From Pseudomonas fluorescens (GTDB taxonomy: Bacteria; Pseudomonadota; Gammaproteobacteria; Pseudomonadales; Pseudomonadaceae), in assembly GCF_000968015.1 (NCBI RefSeq), contig NZ_LACH01000008.1:124001-188000 (forward strand): a DNA stretch of 64,000 nucleotides. Reading direction: 5' to 3'. This document shows, in pieces, positions 18,167 through 27,594 of the stretch. Each line of letters starts with the position of its first letter. Position 1 is the first letter of the stretch. Both the position numbers and the translations under genes were made by a program. The notes beneath the pieces were generated by a model that saw only the letters and a program-made list of their open reading frames with translations, did no database searches and was not told the DNA's origin.

Positions 18167-19954
18167 TTATAGGTGCTGTTCGGAGTTGCGTAGTTCCCGG
18201 TATTCGTCCTGGCGTTCGTCGGTGATGTACTCAGGAATCGGGAAGTCCCACCAACCCGGCACCCAAGGGCCCGCGGCGTCACGGTCAGTCGGGACTTCGA
18301 TCAGCACCGGCACGTTGAGGTCCAGGGCTTCCTGCAGGATTGGCTCGAGGTCTTCAGGGCGCTCCACGCGATAGGATTTCAGGCCGAAGGCTTCGCCGAC
18401 CGCTTTGAAATCCGGGCTGTACGGCGTGCCATCCGGGTGGTTGAACTCGGTGCCGATGTGGCGACTGGTCTGCTTGCGCTGGCCACCGCGAATCGACATG
18501 TATCCGGCGTTGTTCTGGATCATGAACACCACGGGAATGTTGTTGGTCACGCAGATCGCAATTTCCTGTGAGGTCATCAGGAAGTCACCATCGCCGAGGA
18601 TGCACACCACCGGTTGGTTCGGCGCCGCCAGTTTGGCTCCGATCGCCGCAGGCACCGCCCAGCCCATGGACGAGAAACCGCCAGAGGTCAGGTGTGTACG
18701 CGGCGTGTACACCGGGAAGGTCTGCTTGACCGCGCCCTGGGTGTTGCCGGAGCCGACCACCACAATGGTGTCCCGCGGGAAGATCTTGCGCAGCGCGCCC
18801 AGCGGACGTTGCGAGGTAAACGGGAAGCGGTCGGAGTCGCGACGACCCGCCAGTTTGGTTTCCCATTCGTCCTGATAACCGCGCAGGTCGGCCAGGTATT
18901 CTTCGCGGTCCACGGTCTGGCCTTTCAAGCCTTCGACGATGTGGGCCAGGGCGTATTTCGCATCGGCACAGATACCCACGGTGACCGGGTAGTTTTTGCC
19001 GATTTCGTGCGGATCGATATCGATGTGGATCAGCTTCGACGGCGGAATCGCAAAGGTCACACCCTTGGCATAACTGGACGACGACCAGTCGGTAAAGCGA
19101 CAACCCACGGCGATGATCACATCGGCGGTGGACGCCACTTTATTACCGCACATCGTACCGGTCTGACCGACGCTGCCGGCGAACAGCGGGTGATCTTCGG
19201 GGAAGCCGCTTTTGCCGTTCCAGGTGGTCACCACCGGAATCTTCCAGGCTTCGGCCAGGGCAAGCACTTCAGCACTGGCCTCGCCGGTAATGACACCGCC
19301 GCCGATCACCAGCACCGGGCGCTTGCACGTCTTCAGCTCTTCAACCGCACGGGCGGTAGCTGCCGGGTCTGGGAAGCATTTGCCGATCGGGGTGCGTTCT
19401 TCCAGGGCGTGCAGGGTTACTTCGGCGGCTTCGGCCTGAACGTCCATCGGGATTTCCAGATGAACCGGACCAGGGCGGCCAGTGACCATTGCGCTCCAGG
19501 CCCGATGCATCATGAACGGCAGTTCTTCAACGCGGGTCGCGACCCAGTGACGCTTGGTCACGGCTTCGGCGATTTTCGGAAAGTCGTTGTCGGTATAGCG
19601 CTCCAGCTCCTGCAGCAATCCGTGGCCGCGCATGTGGGTGGGCGGCCCACCGGTGATCAGCATCAGGCTGGTGGAGTCGGTGAACGCGGTGGCCATGCCG
19701 ATAACGGTATTGGCCGCGCCGGCACCGATGGAAGTGACCGCCGCCATCGGCTTGCCGGAAACCCGGTAGTAACCGTCCGCAAGGTGAACCGCACTCTGTT
19801 CGTGGAAGACCTGGATGAACTTGAGTTTCGAGTCTTCCTCAAGGAAGGCATCGGTGAGGGTCCAGATACCGTGGCCGGGGATGCCGGCGACGTATTCGAC
19901 GCCATAGTTTTTCAGGGTTTGAGCCACGATCTGGCTGCCGGTCAATTTAGTCAT
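18167..19954 (-). CDS. ThDP-dependent enzyme, acetolactate-synthase-like, full length
   Basis: 595 residues with the three usual domains: Pyr domain (about 1-170; catalytic Glu in FHEQSAVHLADGYYR), central Rossmann-like domain (about 195-330; VLVIGGGVITGEA), and PP domain (about 370-560; GDGDF ... QNNAGY, the ThDP/Mg2+ motif). These enzymes ligate or cleave 2-oxo-acids or alpha-hydroxyketones. It does not match sulfoacetaldehyde acetyltransferase or IolD by its N-terminal sequence, so the reaction is open. Its start overlaps the ThuA stop by 4 nt (ATGA), so the two are translationally coupled. A shorter paralogue lacking the central domain lies at 31242. Confidence 0.88.
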   Translation of the reverse strand: MTKLTGSQIVAQTLKNYGVEYVAGIPGHGIWTLTDAFLEEDSKLKFIQVFHEQSAVHLADGYYRVSGKPMAAVTSIGAGAANTVIGMATAFTDSTSLMLITGGPPTHMRGHGLLQELERYTDNDFPKIAEAVTKRHWVATRVEELPFMMHRAWSAMVTGRPGPVHLEIPMDVQAEAAEVTLHALEERTPIGKCFPDPAATARAVEELKTCKRPVLVIGGGVITGEASAEVLALAEAWKIPVVTTWNGKSGFPEDHPLFAGSVGQTGTMCGNKVASTADVIIAVGCRFTDWSSSSYAKGVTFAIPPSKLIHIDIDPHEIGKNYPVTVGICADAKYALAHIVEGLKGQTVDREEYLADLRGYQDEWETKLAGRRDSDRFPFTSQRPLGALRKIFPRDTIVVVGSGNTQGAVKQTFPVYTPRTHLTSGGFSSMGWAVPAAIGAKLAAPNQPVVCILGDGDFLMTSQEIAICVTNNIPVVFMIQNNAGYMSIRGGQRKQTSRHIGTEFNHPDGTPYSPDFKAVGEAFGLKSYRVERPEDLEPILQEALDLNVPVLIEVPTDRDAAGPWVPGWWDFPIPEYITDERQDEYRELRNSEQHL

Positions 19955-20667
19955 GACAGGACTCCTTGGGTTGATGAAAGTGGGGTGGTTTTTTCAGTGC
20001 TTTGTGCGCGGCCGCGAGTTGCCCAGTTCAGGCCCTGCTTGGTCAGGCGGCGGATATTCGGGTCGGCCAGGTTGCTGGTGTCGTGGCCGATCGAGTGATA
20101 GAACACCCGGCCCTGCCCCCACTGGCGAACCCAGGCGACCGGGCTGCGATGGCCCTTGAGCCAGGGGAACGGGTTACCGTCGAAGGTGGTTTCGGCCAAT
20201 ACGTGGATGTTCGGGTCGACCTGCATGTAGTACTGCTCGGACCGCACCTCGAAATCCTCGACGCCTTGGGTGACTTCGTGGCTGTGGTCGATGATGTTGA
20301 CCTGGTACGGATGGGGAAAACCTTCGCCCATCGGGTGCTCGAGAAACGAGCCGCCCAGCACCCAGTGATACTTGAGGCTGGCGCGAAAAGCGGCGCCCGC
20401 GCCATGCCAACCCACCAGCCCGGTGCCGCTTTCTATGGCTTCGAGCAGGCGGTTTTCCTGGGAGGCGGTCAGCGTTTCCGTGGTCACGGCGTTGTTCCAG
20501 CCGATCACGATCAGGTCGTAACCGGTCAAGTCCCTGTCCAGTGTGAAGATGTCGGTGGACTCTTCGACGTCGAAATCCAGTTCCTGGAAAACGGTCCGAG
20601 CCCATGCAGCAATTTCGTAGGGGTAATGGCCGGGCCAGCCACCGTATAAATACAAGACTCGACTCAC
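19951..20667 (-). CDS. ThuA-domain protein (trehalose-utilisation family)
   Basis: 238 residues with the class-I glutamine-amidotransferase-like fold of ThuA proteins: RVLYLYGGWPGHYPYEIAAW at the N-terminus, LVGWHGAGAAFR mid-protein, and the RVFYHSIGHDTSNLADPNIRR C-terminal block. In rhizobia ThuA works with the Gfo/Idh protein ThuB on 3-keto-disaccharides. Here a Gfo/Idh gene lies at 34067, but ThDP and GMC genes are its direct partners. First gene of the minus-strand unit, with a perfect GTTATACGTATAAC operator 37 nt upstream. Confidence 0.85.
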   Translation of the reverse strand: MSRVLYLYGGWPGHYPYEIAAWARTVFQELDFDVEESTDIFTLDRDLTGYDLIVIGWNNAVTTETLTASQENRLLEAIESGTGLVGWHGAGAAFRASLKYHWVLGGSFLEHPMGEGFPHPYQVNIIDHSHEVTQGVEDFEVRSEQYYMQVDPNIHVLAETTFDGNPFPWLKGHRSPVAWVRQWGQGRVFYHSIGHDTSNLADPNIRRLTKQGLNWATRGRAQSTEKTTPLSSTQGVLS

Positions 20668-20703
20668 GGTTGGTCACCTCTTCAAGTTGGGTGTGATTAT
20701 TAG

Positions 20704-20717
20704 GTTATACGTATAAC
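20704..20717. promoter_or_regulatory. LacI-type operator O3
   Basis: Perfect GTTATACGTATAAC palindrome, 36 nt upstream of the ThuA start at 20667. Identical to O1 and O2. Confidence 0.75.
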
Positions 20718-20886
20718 CGCTTATTTAAACTATCACTCAGAATTACTAAGTCAATGCCTTCGTTGTTTTTTTATGGGTGATGGCTTGCGGCCCTTGTTTT
20801 ATGGGCCTTAAAGCCGCGCAGGTCGCAGTTTGTAAATAACCGGTAGTTCTGAAAACGATCAGGTCGCAAGGGTTTGTTAATAAATG

Positions 20887-20900
20887 GTTATACGAATAAC
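20887..20900. promoter_or_regulatory. LacI-type operator O4 (one mismatch)
   Basis: GTTATACGAATAAC, differing from O1-O3 at one central position. It lies 54 nt upstream of the composite site at 20941 and 163 nt upstream of the HisD-like start, so that gene probably answers to two regulators. Confidence 0.6.
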
Positions 20901-20940
20901 AATAGTTGTCGCTGTCAGTGCTTCAGCATTGCGTCTGTGC

Positions 20941-20980
20941 TGCGTCAGATCGCGTCATCAATAAGGAGCCTGCGAAATTG
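20941..20980 (+). promoter_or_regulatory. Composite direct-repeat site A
   Basis: TGCGTCA at 20941, CGCGTC at 20951 and TGCGAAATTG at 20971, so half-sites at offsets 0, 10 and 30. The first base is 122 nt before the HisD-like start at 21063. Identical spacing is found at four other promoters of the cluster. Confidence 0.65.
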
Positions 20981-21062
20981 CCCGGGGCAGGGAGGTGAGA
21001 AAAGATGGTCGCCAATGCTGAGTGCATGTGGCGTGCCCTCAAGAACCACCTGGAGCAAGTTG

Positions 21063-22346
21063 ATGATTCGTTATCTGAAGAAAAGTAAGCCTGTCGAAGC
21101 TCAGGCCGAGATTGCGTCCCAAGTCCGCGAGACGGTTGAGCAGATCATCGCCAACATCGCCAGGAACGGCGACGCCGCCGTGCGTGAATACTCGAAGCAA
21201 TTTGATAAATGGGAACCCGTGTCTTTCCGCCTGACCGACGCAGAAATCGCGGCGTGTGTCGCCAGTCTGTCGGAGCAGGAAATCGGCGATATCAAATTCG
21301 CCCAGGCGCAAGTCCGCCGGTTTGCCGAAGTGCAAAAAGCCTCCATGCACGACGTCGAAGTCGAAACCCTGCCGGGGGTGATCCTCGGGCACCGCAACAT
21401 TCCGGTGAACTCGGTGGCCTGCTACATCCCCGGCGGCAAATACCCGTTGCTGGCCTCGGCGCACATGAGCGTGCTGACCGCCAAGGTGGCGGGCGTGAAA
21501 CGCGTGGTCGCCGCAGCGCCACCTTTTGATGGCAACCCCCATCCGGCGATCGTCACCGCGATGTACCTGGCCGGTGCCGATGAGATCTATTGCGTCGGCG
21601 GCGTACAGGCGATTGCCGCGTTTGCCCTGGGCACCGACACCTTCAAAGCGGTGGACATGATCGTCGGGCCAGGTAACGCTTATGTCGCGGAAGCCAAGCG
21701 CCAACTGTTCGGCAAAATTGGTATCGACCTGATCGCCGGCCCGACCGAAACCCTGGTGATTGCCGATGACAGTTCCGATGTTGAAATCATCGCCGCCGAC
21801 TTGCTAGGCCAGGCTGAACATGGCGTCAACTCGCCTGCGGTGTTCCTGACCAACAGCACGGTACTGGCAGAAACCCTGCCGGCCGAAATCGAGCGCCAAT
21901 TGGCCATTCTCTCGACCGCGCCCGTCGCCTCGGTTGCCTGGCGTGACTATGGCGAAATTATCCTGTGCGACACCGTCGACGAGCTGGTGCAGGAAGCCGA
22001 CCGGATTGCATCCGAGCATGTCCAGGTGATGACTCGCGAGCCGCTGTATTTCCTGGAGCACATGACCAACTACGGCGCGCTGTTCCTCGGTGAACGGACC
22101 AACGTCTCCTACGGCGACAAGGTGATAGGTACCAACCACACCCTGCCTACCACCGGCACCGCGCGTTACACCGGCGGGCTGTGGGTCGGAAAGTTCATCA
22201 AGACCTGCACTTATCAACGCGTGCTGACGGACGAAGCGTCGGTGCTGGTTGGCGAATACTGTTCGCGCTTGTGCGGCATGGAAGGCTTCGCCGGGCACAA
22301 GGAGCAGGCGGATATTCGCATTCGTCGCTACAAGAAACACGCTTGA
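21063..22346 (+). CDS. HisD-family NAD-dependent dehydrogenase, catabolic paralogue
   Basis: 427 residues from the ATG at 21063, with GGAG 7 nt upstream. It has the histidinol-dehydrogenase fold: [15 protein letters not shown] loop, the Zn-binding Gln-x-x-His in LLGQAEHG, the catalytic Glu-His in ASEHVQVM, Asp in YGDKVIG, and a final Zn-ligand His in EGFAGHKE. Only catabolic genes surround it, and two catabolic regulators' sites lie upstream, so a housekeeping histidine role is unlikely. HisD paralogues such as sulfopropanediol 3-dehydrogenase (HpsN) oxidise small polyols, which fits here, but no sulfonate-cleaving partner gene is present. Confidence 0.85.
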   Translation: MIRYLKKSKPVEAQAEIASQVRETVEQIIANIARNGDAAVREYSKQFDKWEPVSFRLTDAEIAACVASLSEQEIGDIKFAQAQVRRFAEVQKASMHDVEVETLPGVILGHRNIPVNSVACYIPGGKYPLLASAHMSVLTAKVAGVKRVVAAAPPFDGNPHPAIVTAMYLAGADEIYCVGGVQAIAAFALGTDTFKAVDMIVGPGNAYVAEAKRQLFGKIGIDLIAGPTETLVIADDSSDVEIIAADLLGQAEHGVNSPAVFLTNSTVLAETLPAEIERQLAILSTAPVASVAWRDYGEIILCDTVDELVQEADRIASEHVQVMTREPLYFLEHMTNYGALFLGERTNVSYGDKVIGTNHTLPTTGTARYTGGLWVGKFIKTCTYQRVLTDEASVLVGEYCSRLCGMEGFAGHKEQADIRIRRYKKHA

Positions 22347-22447
22347 GGGTTGTTGCTCAGTTGCAGCACTTGGCAAGCGGGTAGCGAGAAAAAGGGTCGT
22401 TTCTCGCTGCTGTTGGTCACTCTCACCGTCTTTCCAAGTGTTTTCAG

Positions 22448-22474
22448 GCTCTCCGTATGGGGAGCTTTTTTTTT
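22448..22474 (+). terminator. Intrinsic terminator after the HisD-like gene
   Basis: GCTCTCC and GGGGAGC form a 7-bp stem (one G-U) around GTAT, followed by nine T. It separates the dehydrogenase from the chemoreceptor gene. Confidence 0.85.
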
Positions 22475-22527
22475 GAAGCGCTCGACAGAACTCGTTGTTC
22501 CAGGCTGGATTTTAGTGAGGCGATGCG

Positions 22528-24642
22528 ATGGGAACCTTCTCGATTAAAACAAGAATTACGCTGGCTGCCGGGAGTTGCCTGTTTGTCATGGTGCTTTGCC
22601 TGGTGGGGTTTTCGATTCAACAGATGCGCGACACCTCTGCAGTGGTCAGCGAGTCCAGTACCCAGGCGCTGTCCCAGGCCTCCATGCAATACCTGGAGGC
22701 GACGGGGTTCTTGCAGGCCAACGGGATTGAGCAACGCTTCCTCAGCAGCCTGATGTTCACCCGTTCCCTGGCTACCCAAGTGGTGATGATGCGCCGCCAG
22801 GCCAAGCAAAATGGCTTGGCCCCGGCGCAGTTGCGCGGTGATCTCTATCGCCTGATTCGCGCGCAAGTGGCGACCACACCGGAGATCCTCGGCGTCGGCA
22901 TTTCGTTTGAGCCGAATGCCCTGGACGGTGCCGACGGGAGCGCCATCAATGGCGCCGAATTCACCGGCAACCCTAAAGGCCGGTTTGCGGTATACGTCTC
23001 GTCGATGCAGAACTTCGTCCTCGACGAAAAGGAAATGCTGGACGACGGTGACCCTGGGAAAGCCTGGTGGAATTGCCCGAAAAAAACCCGCAAGGCCTGC
23101 CTGATCGAGCCCTATACCTTCCAGCTCAACGCTGTGCCGACCCTGACGTCGAGCATCGCGATCCCATTGATGGATGGTGGGAAATTCCTTGGTGTGGTAA
23201 GCATCGACCTGCCGTTGAGCAGCCTGCAAAACATCGCGCAGAAAGCCAGTACCTCGCTGTTCGACGGCCAGGGACAACTGACGTTTGTCAGCGCCGCCGG
23301 TGCCGTCATGGGTAAAAGCGGCGACCCTGCGGCGTTGGGAAAATCCATCAAGGACCTCTACCCACGACAGGCTGCTGACATGTTCGAGGGCGCGAAGTCG
23401 GGGAAAACCTTGGTCCACGATGAGCCTGACAGCGCCAACGTGATGCTCGTCGTGCCGTTTTCGCCGATCCCGAACGCCAGCCAGTGGATGACTGTTATCG
23501 AAGTGCCGCGCGCCACGTTGATGGCCTCGGTCGCAGAGATGCAGCAGATCATGGAGCAATCCAATCGGCGGTCGGTCATGGTGCAAGTGGCCACCGGAAT
23601 CGGGGTCACGGTGGCCGGTACGCTATTGATGGGGTTGTTGGCGGTGAGTGTCACTCGGCCTATTCGCCGGGTGTCCGCCATGCTGGAAGACATTGCCAAT
23701 GGCGAGGGCGACCTGACTCGCCGGTTGAGCGCCGAGCGGCGTGACGAAATGGGCGCGCTGGTGGGGTGGTTCAATCGCTTCCTCGATAAGCTGCAGCCGA
23801 TCATTGCCGAGGTCAGTCAGAGTGTTCTGGAGACTCGATCCACCGCAGATCAGGCGTCGTCGATTGCGACTCAAACCAGCAGCGGCATGCAGCAACAACT
23901 GCGCGAGGTCGAGCAAGTCGCCACCGCTGCCCATGAGATGAGCGCGACTTCACAAGACGTCGCGCGCAATGCGTCCATGGCCGCGACGGCTGCGCGCAAT
24001 GGTGATGTCGCGGCGCGGTCCTGCAAAGGCACCATCGAGACGGCTGCGCATTCCATTCAGTTGCTGGCCGATCACATGAGCGGCGCCATGACCGGAGTCC
24101 GCCAGCTTGCCGACAGCAGTGAGAAAATCGGCAGTGTGCTTGATGTGATTCGCACCATCGCCCAGCAAACCAATCTGTTGGCACTCAACGCTGCAATCGA
24201 AGCGGCGAGGGCCGGGGAGACGGGACGGGGATTTGCGGTGGTGGCGGATGAGGTTCGCCATTTGGCCCAGCGCACGCAGGATTCCGTGAGTGAGATCCAG
24301 GGCGTGATCGAAAGCCTGCAAAGCGGTACGCGCGAGGTGGTGAATGCCATGCAGAGCCAGCACCGCCAGGCAGACGCCAGCGCCGCCCAGGCCCTGGAGG
24401 CGGTCGGTGCGTTGGCCCATGTCAGCCAAAACATCGAGATCATGACGGACATGAACCTGCAAATCGCCAGCGCGGCGGAAGAGCAGAGTGCGGTGACAGA
24501 AGAAGTGAACCGCAACGTCTCGGCGATCAGAGACGTGACCGGTGCATTGGTAGAACAGGCCGATCAATCGGCCCGGATCAGCCAATCTCTGAATGACCTG
24601 GCGAACCAGCAACAGGTGCTGATGAACAACTTCAGGATCTGA
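22528..24642 (+). CDS. Methyl-accepting chemotaxis protein with Cache-type periplasmic sensor
   Basis: 704 residues. TM1 is at about 10-29, followed by a 315-residue periplasmic sensor domain of the size and composition of double-Cache domains. TM2 is at about 350-373, with a HAMP linker to about 427 and the cytoplasmic signalling domain beyond. The highly conserved hairpin tip ([18 protein letters not shown], then RAGE) is at about residues 540-575, where CheA/CheW bind. No C-terminal CheR pentapeptide is seen. Its placement inside the catabolic supercluster suggests it senses the pathway substrate, which is an inference from context. It ends convergent to a GMC gene, separated by a REP pair. 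Confidence 0.93.
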   Translation: MGTFSIKTRITLAAGSCLFVMVLCLVGFSIQQMRDTSAVVSESSTQALSQASMQYLEATGFLQANGIEQRFLSSLMFTRSLATQVVMMRRQAKQNGLAPAQLRGDLYRLIRAQVATTPEILGVGISFEPNALDGADGSAINGAEFTGNPKGRFAVYVSSMQNFVLDEKEMLDDGDPGKAWWNCPKKTRKACLIEPYTFQLNAVPTLTSSIAIPLMDGGKFLGVVSIDLPLSSLQNIAQKASTSLFDGQGQLTFVSAAGAVMGKSGDPAALGKSIKDLYPRQAADMFEGAKSGKTLVHDEPDSANVMLVVPFSPIPNASQWMTVIEVPRATLMASVAEMQQIMEQSNRRSVMVQVATGIGVTVAGTLLMGLLAVSVTRPIRRVSAMLEDIANGEGDLTRRLSAERRDEMGALVGWFNRFLDKLQPIIAEVSQSVLETRSTADQASSIATQTSSGMQQQLREVEQVATAAHEMSATSQDVARNASMAATAARNGDVAARSCKGTIETAAHSIQLLADHMSGAMTGVRQLADSSEKIGSVLDVIRTIAQQTNLLALNAAIEAARAGETGRGFAVVADEVRHLAQRTQDSVSEIQGVIESLQSGTREVVNAMQSQHRQADASAAQALEAVGALAHVSQNIEIMTDMNLQIASAAEEQSAVTEEVNRNVSAIRDVTGALVEQADQSARISQSLNDLANQQQVLMNNFRI

Positions 24643-24695
24643 TCCTCCCACGCTGGACTGGTGTCGTTCACAAGTCCTGGGCCCGGCAAAGATCA

Positions 24696-24791
24696 CCTGT
24701 GGGAGCGAGCTTGCTCGCGATGACGGCGGTACATTCAACATCAATGTCGCCTGTTACACCGCTATCACGAGCAAGCTTGCTCCCACAGGGG
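24696..24791. repeat. REP inverted pair (REPIN-type)
   Basis: Outward arms CCTGTGGGAGCGAGCTTGCT and its near-complement AGCAAGCTTGCTCCCACAGG flank a core of about 40 nt. This is the standard Pseudomonas REP doublet, located between convergent gene ends at 24642 and 24808, where it may also act as a transcript stabiliser or stop. Confidence 0.85.
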
Positions 24792-24807
24792 GGCTGTGCT
24801 GTGTTTG

Positions 24808-26394
24808 CTAATGAGCGTGCTGGATATGATCCGCCGCTTTCTCGCCAATCATGATCGCCAGTGCGTTGGTGTTGCTGGAGCACAAACTCGGTGCAATGGA
24901 GTTGTCGGCGACGCGCAGGCCTTCGATCCCGTGTACGCGCAACGTGTTGTCCACCACCGCCATCTCGTCCACGCCCATTTTGCAGGTGCCGACCGGGTGT
25001 AGCGCGGCGTGGGCCTGTTGGCGCACGAACTTGCGGTAATCGTCGTGGGTGCGCAAGGGTTCGGCGGGGACGTGCTCGCGCAGGATGTGCCCGGCCATGG
25101 CGCTCTGGGACATGATGTGGCGGCCGAATTCGGTCGCTTGCACCATGCACTCCAGATCGAAGGGGTCGGTCAGGTAGTTGGGTTCAATCGACGGCAAGTC
25201 CATCGGGTTGGCGCTGCGCAGTTGCACGGCACCCGTCGAGCGCGGGCGGGTCTGGCACACGTTCAAGGTGCAGCCATTGCCGCCAGGGACGGAACCGACG
25301 CCCGCCTCGACGCCGGCGCCGGCCATGAAGCAGTACTGCGCATCCGCACGGTTCTGCGCCACCGACGTGCGCCAGAACGCGCCGCCTTCGACCACGTTGG
25401 AGGTCACCGGGCCTTCCCGAAACAACGCGTACTGCAAGCCTGCTGCGAGTTTCCAGTGCGGCTTTTTGTACTTGTCGTAGCTCAAGGGGCGCCGCAGTTC
25501 ATTGATCAAGGACACTTCGATGTGGTCCTGCAAGTTCTGCCCGACTCCAGGTAGGTCATGCATCACCTTGATCCCTTTTTCGTGCAGGTGACTGGCCGGG
25601 CCAATGCCCGACAGCATCAACAGTTTCGGCGAGTTGATCGCACCGGCGCTGACAATGACCTCGCCATCAGTCCTGAGTACTCGGCGCTGATTTTTCTCCC
25701 TGTATTCAACGCCCGTCGCGCGCCCCTTTTCGATGAGGATGCGCAAGACCCGGCAGTTGGTTTTCACCGTCAGGTTCGGGCGCTTGCGCGCAGGCTTCAG
25801 GTACGCGATGGAGGCGCTTGATCGCAGGCCGTTTTTTGCGTTGATTTGATACAACCCACAGCCGTCCTGCACCCCGGAATTGAAGTCGGCGTTATAGGCC
25901 AATCCAGCCTGTTGGCAGGCTTGCAGCCAGAGCTTGGTCAAGGGGTGGGTATAACGCTGATCGCTGACGCCGAGCGGGCCATCGGTGCCGTGGGCGTCGT
26001 TGCTGAAGCGGTCGTTGATCTCGCATTTCCTGAAGAAGGGCAGGACGTCCTGATAGGCCCAGCCCTGAGCACCGCCGGCGGCCCAACTGTCGTAATCGGC
26101 GGGTTGCCCGCGCAGGTACACCATGGCGTTGACCGAACTGCCGCCGCCCAGCACGCGCGCCTGCACCATGGTGGGGTTGGCGGTGCCGATATAGTCCGCT
26201 GGCGGCTCCCAGGGGTAATGCTCGACCAGGTTGCCCTGGCTGGTCTTGTAGAAACCGACCGGCAGATGAATAAACGGGTGGCTGTCTCTCGGACCTTCTT
26301 CGAGGAGGATCACTGAAGCCTGCGGATTTTCGCTCAAACGTGCTGCAATCACGCACCCGGCTGACCCGCCCCCGACCACGATATAGTCGACCAT
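24808..26394 (-). CDS. GMC oxidoreductase, choline-dehydrogenase type (first of two paralogues)
   Basis: 528 residues. FAD-binding start VDYIVVGGGSAGCVIAARLS, GMC signature 1 (ARVLGGGSSVNAMVYLRG), signature 2 (SAGAINSPKLLMLSGIGPA), active-site His in HPVGTCKMG, and C-terminal Asn in SSNTNALAIMIGEKAAD. It oxidises an alcohol to an aldehyde or ketone with FAD, passing electrons to quinone or oxygen; no signal peptide, so cytoplasmic. The protein at 39283 has the same length and near-identical motif layout, indicating a duplication. It lies downstream of the ABC operon, but an intrinsic terminator intervenes, so its expression may rely on read-through or its own promoter. Confidence 0.88.
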   Translation of the reverse strand: MVDYIVVGGGSAGCVIAARLSENPQASVILLEEGPRDSHPFIHLPVGFYKTSQGNLVEHYPWEPPADYIGTANPTMVQARVLGGGSSVNAMVYLRGQPADYDSWAAGGAQGWAYQDVLPFFRKCEINDRFSNDAHGTDGPLGVSDQRYTHPLTKLWLQACQQAGLAYNADFNSGVQDGCGLYQINAKNGLRSSASIAYLKPARKRPNLTVKTNCRVLRILIEKGRATGVEYREKNQRRVLRTDGEVIVSAGAINSPKLLMLSGIGPASHLHEKGIKVMHDLPGVGQNLQDHIEVSLINELRRPLSYDKYKKPHWKLAAGLQYALFREGPVTSNVVEGGAFWRTSVAQNRADAQYCFMAGAGVEAGVGSVPGGNGCTLNVCQTRPRSTGAVQLRSANPMDLPSIEPNYLTDPFDLECMVQATEFGRHIMSQSAMAGHILREHVPAEPLRTHDDYRKFVRQQAHAALHPVGTCKMGVDEMAVVDNTLRVHGIEGLRVADNSIAPSLCSSNTNALAIMIGEKAADHIQHAH

Positions 26395-26413
26395 TTTTGT
26401 GTACCGTCCTGGT

Positions 26414-26458
26414 CAAAAAAAACGCCGGATCATGCTCTTGTGCAAGAGCGAATGATCC
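26414..26458 (-). terminator. Intrinsic terminator after the ABC-importer operon
   Basis: On the minus strand GGATCATTCGCTCTTG pairs with CAAGAGCATGATCC, followed by GGCG and eight T. Placed between the ATPase stop (26510) and the GMC start (26394). Confidence 0.85.
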
Positions 26459-26509
26459 AGCGCTGAAGTGACTGATAGATCCCGCGCTGAATTCGGCAGG
26501 GGTTTGTGT

Positions 26510-27589
26510 TTACGCCGGTATCACCACAAAACTGTCCGGCTTGCAGGTCAGCGCCACGTCCGCTCCGGGCGGCAGCGTGAGGCTGCCCGGAGTCGGCAGT
26601 TGCTGGCATTTGAGGTCAATGGTGCCGCCAGCCACCGCCACCCGGTAAATCACCCGATTACCGATAAACGATGTGTCCTTCACCTTCCCGGCAAAGGCGC
26701 CGTCAGCCAGCGTCGCGCCTAGAGCGGGCTCAAGGCCGATGGTTTCAGGACGGATCGACACATTCACCGGCCCGGCGCCGAGGCTGTTCTTGGCCGTGTG
26801 CGCATAGCGACCGAACGGCAGGTCCACAAAGCCATTGCTGGTATCGCCCAGCCCATAGGTGCCGTTGACTATATTGGTGTCGCCGAAAAACTTCGCGGCG
26901 AACAGTGTGCGCGGTGACCAATACATCTCTTGCGGGCCACCGATCTGTTCGATGCCGCCCTTGTTCAACAGGACCACGCGGTCCGACAGGATCATCGCTT
27001 CGTCCTGGTCATGGGTCACATAGACGAAGGTGGTCGAGGTCTCTTCGTGGATCCGTTTGATCTCGTTGAGCATGTGGTGGCGAATCTTCAAGTCTAGTGC
27101 CGCTAACGGTTCGTCGAGCAGCAACACCGCGGGGCGATTCACCAGCGCCCGGGCCAGAGCGACCCTTTGGGCCTGGCCGCCGCTGAGCTCGGAGATCCAG
27201 CGATTCTTGAAGCCTTCCAATTGCACCAGCTCCAGGGCCTTGGTCACTTCACGTTTGATCTCATCCTTCGGTTTCTTCTTCAGGCGCAGGCCGAACGCCA
27301 CGTTGTCGAAGACATCGAGGTGCGGGAACAGCGCGTATTTCTGGAACACCATGTTCACCGGACGCTGCTCGGGCGGCAGGGACGTGGAGTCCTTGCCGTC
27401 GATCACGACCTTGCCGGTGGTGGGTTCTTCGAAGCCCGCGATGATGCGCATCAGGGTGGTCTTGCCGCAGCCACTGGGGCCGAGCAAAGTCAGGATTTCG
27501 TTGCGTTTTACGGTCAGGTCGACTTTGCCCAGGGCGGACAGGCCACCGTAGCTTTTGGAGATTCCGGTCAGTTCAATACTGTTGGTCAT
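26510..27589 (-). CDS. ABC transporter ATP-binding protein, PotA type
   Basis: 359 residues. The nucleotide-binding domain has Walker A GPSGCGKTT, ABC signature LSGGQAQRVALARAL, Walker B VLLLDEP and the H-loop in VTHDQDEAM. It is followed by a C-terminal TOBE-type domain (about 240-359), as in spermidine/putrescine and iron(III) importers. It energises the two permeases at 27595 and 28418 with the Tat-exported binding protein at 29566. All four are on one strand with short gaps (5 nt here to the permease), so it is the last gene of the ABC operon before a strong terminator. Confidence 0.93.
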   Translation of the reverse strand: MTNSIELTGISKSYGGLSALGKVDLTVKRNEILTLLGPSGCGKTTLMRIIAGFEEPTTGKVVIDGKDSTSLPPEQRPVNMVFQKYALFPHLDVFDNVAFGLRLKKKPKDEIKREVTKALELVQLEGFKNRWISELSGGQAQRVALARALVNRPAVLLLDEPLAALDLKIRHHMLNEIKRIHEETSTTFVYVTHDQDEAMILSDRVVLLNKGGIEQIGGPQEMYWSPRTLFAAKFFGDTNIVNGTYGLGDTSNGFVDLPFGRYAHTAKNSLGAGPVNVSIRPETIGLEPALGATLADGAFAGKVKDTSFIGNRVIYRVAVAGGTIDLKCQQLPTPGSLTLPPGADVALTCKPDSFVVIPA

Positions 27590-27594
27590 GGTGA

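Noticed and set aside
18167..19954. Assignment of the full-length ThDP enzyme as sulfoacetaldehyde acetyltransferase or IolD
   Set aside because: The N-terminal and active-site surroundings do not match what I recall for either family, and their partner genes (pta, iolBCE) are absent.
18614..20649. Long plus-strand frames opposite the ThDP and ThuA genes (up to 494 codons)
   Set aside because: They are antisense to clearly conserved genes and show the Gly/Arg/His-rich composition of high-GC shadow frames.
20930..20936. Extra TGCGTCT 11 nt before composite site A
   Set aside because: It breaks the 10-nt register and is not seen in the other four copies, so it is treated as chance.
22444..23586. 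380-codon minus frame opposite the chemoreceptor
   Set aside because: Antisense to a conserved methyl-accepting protein, with no domain or start signal of its own.
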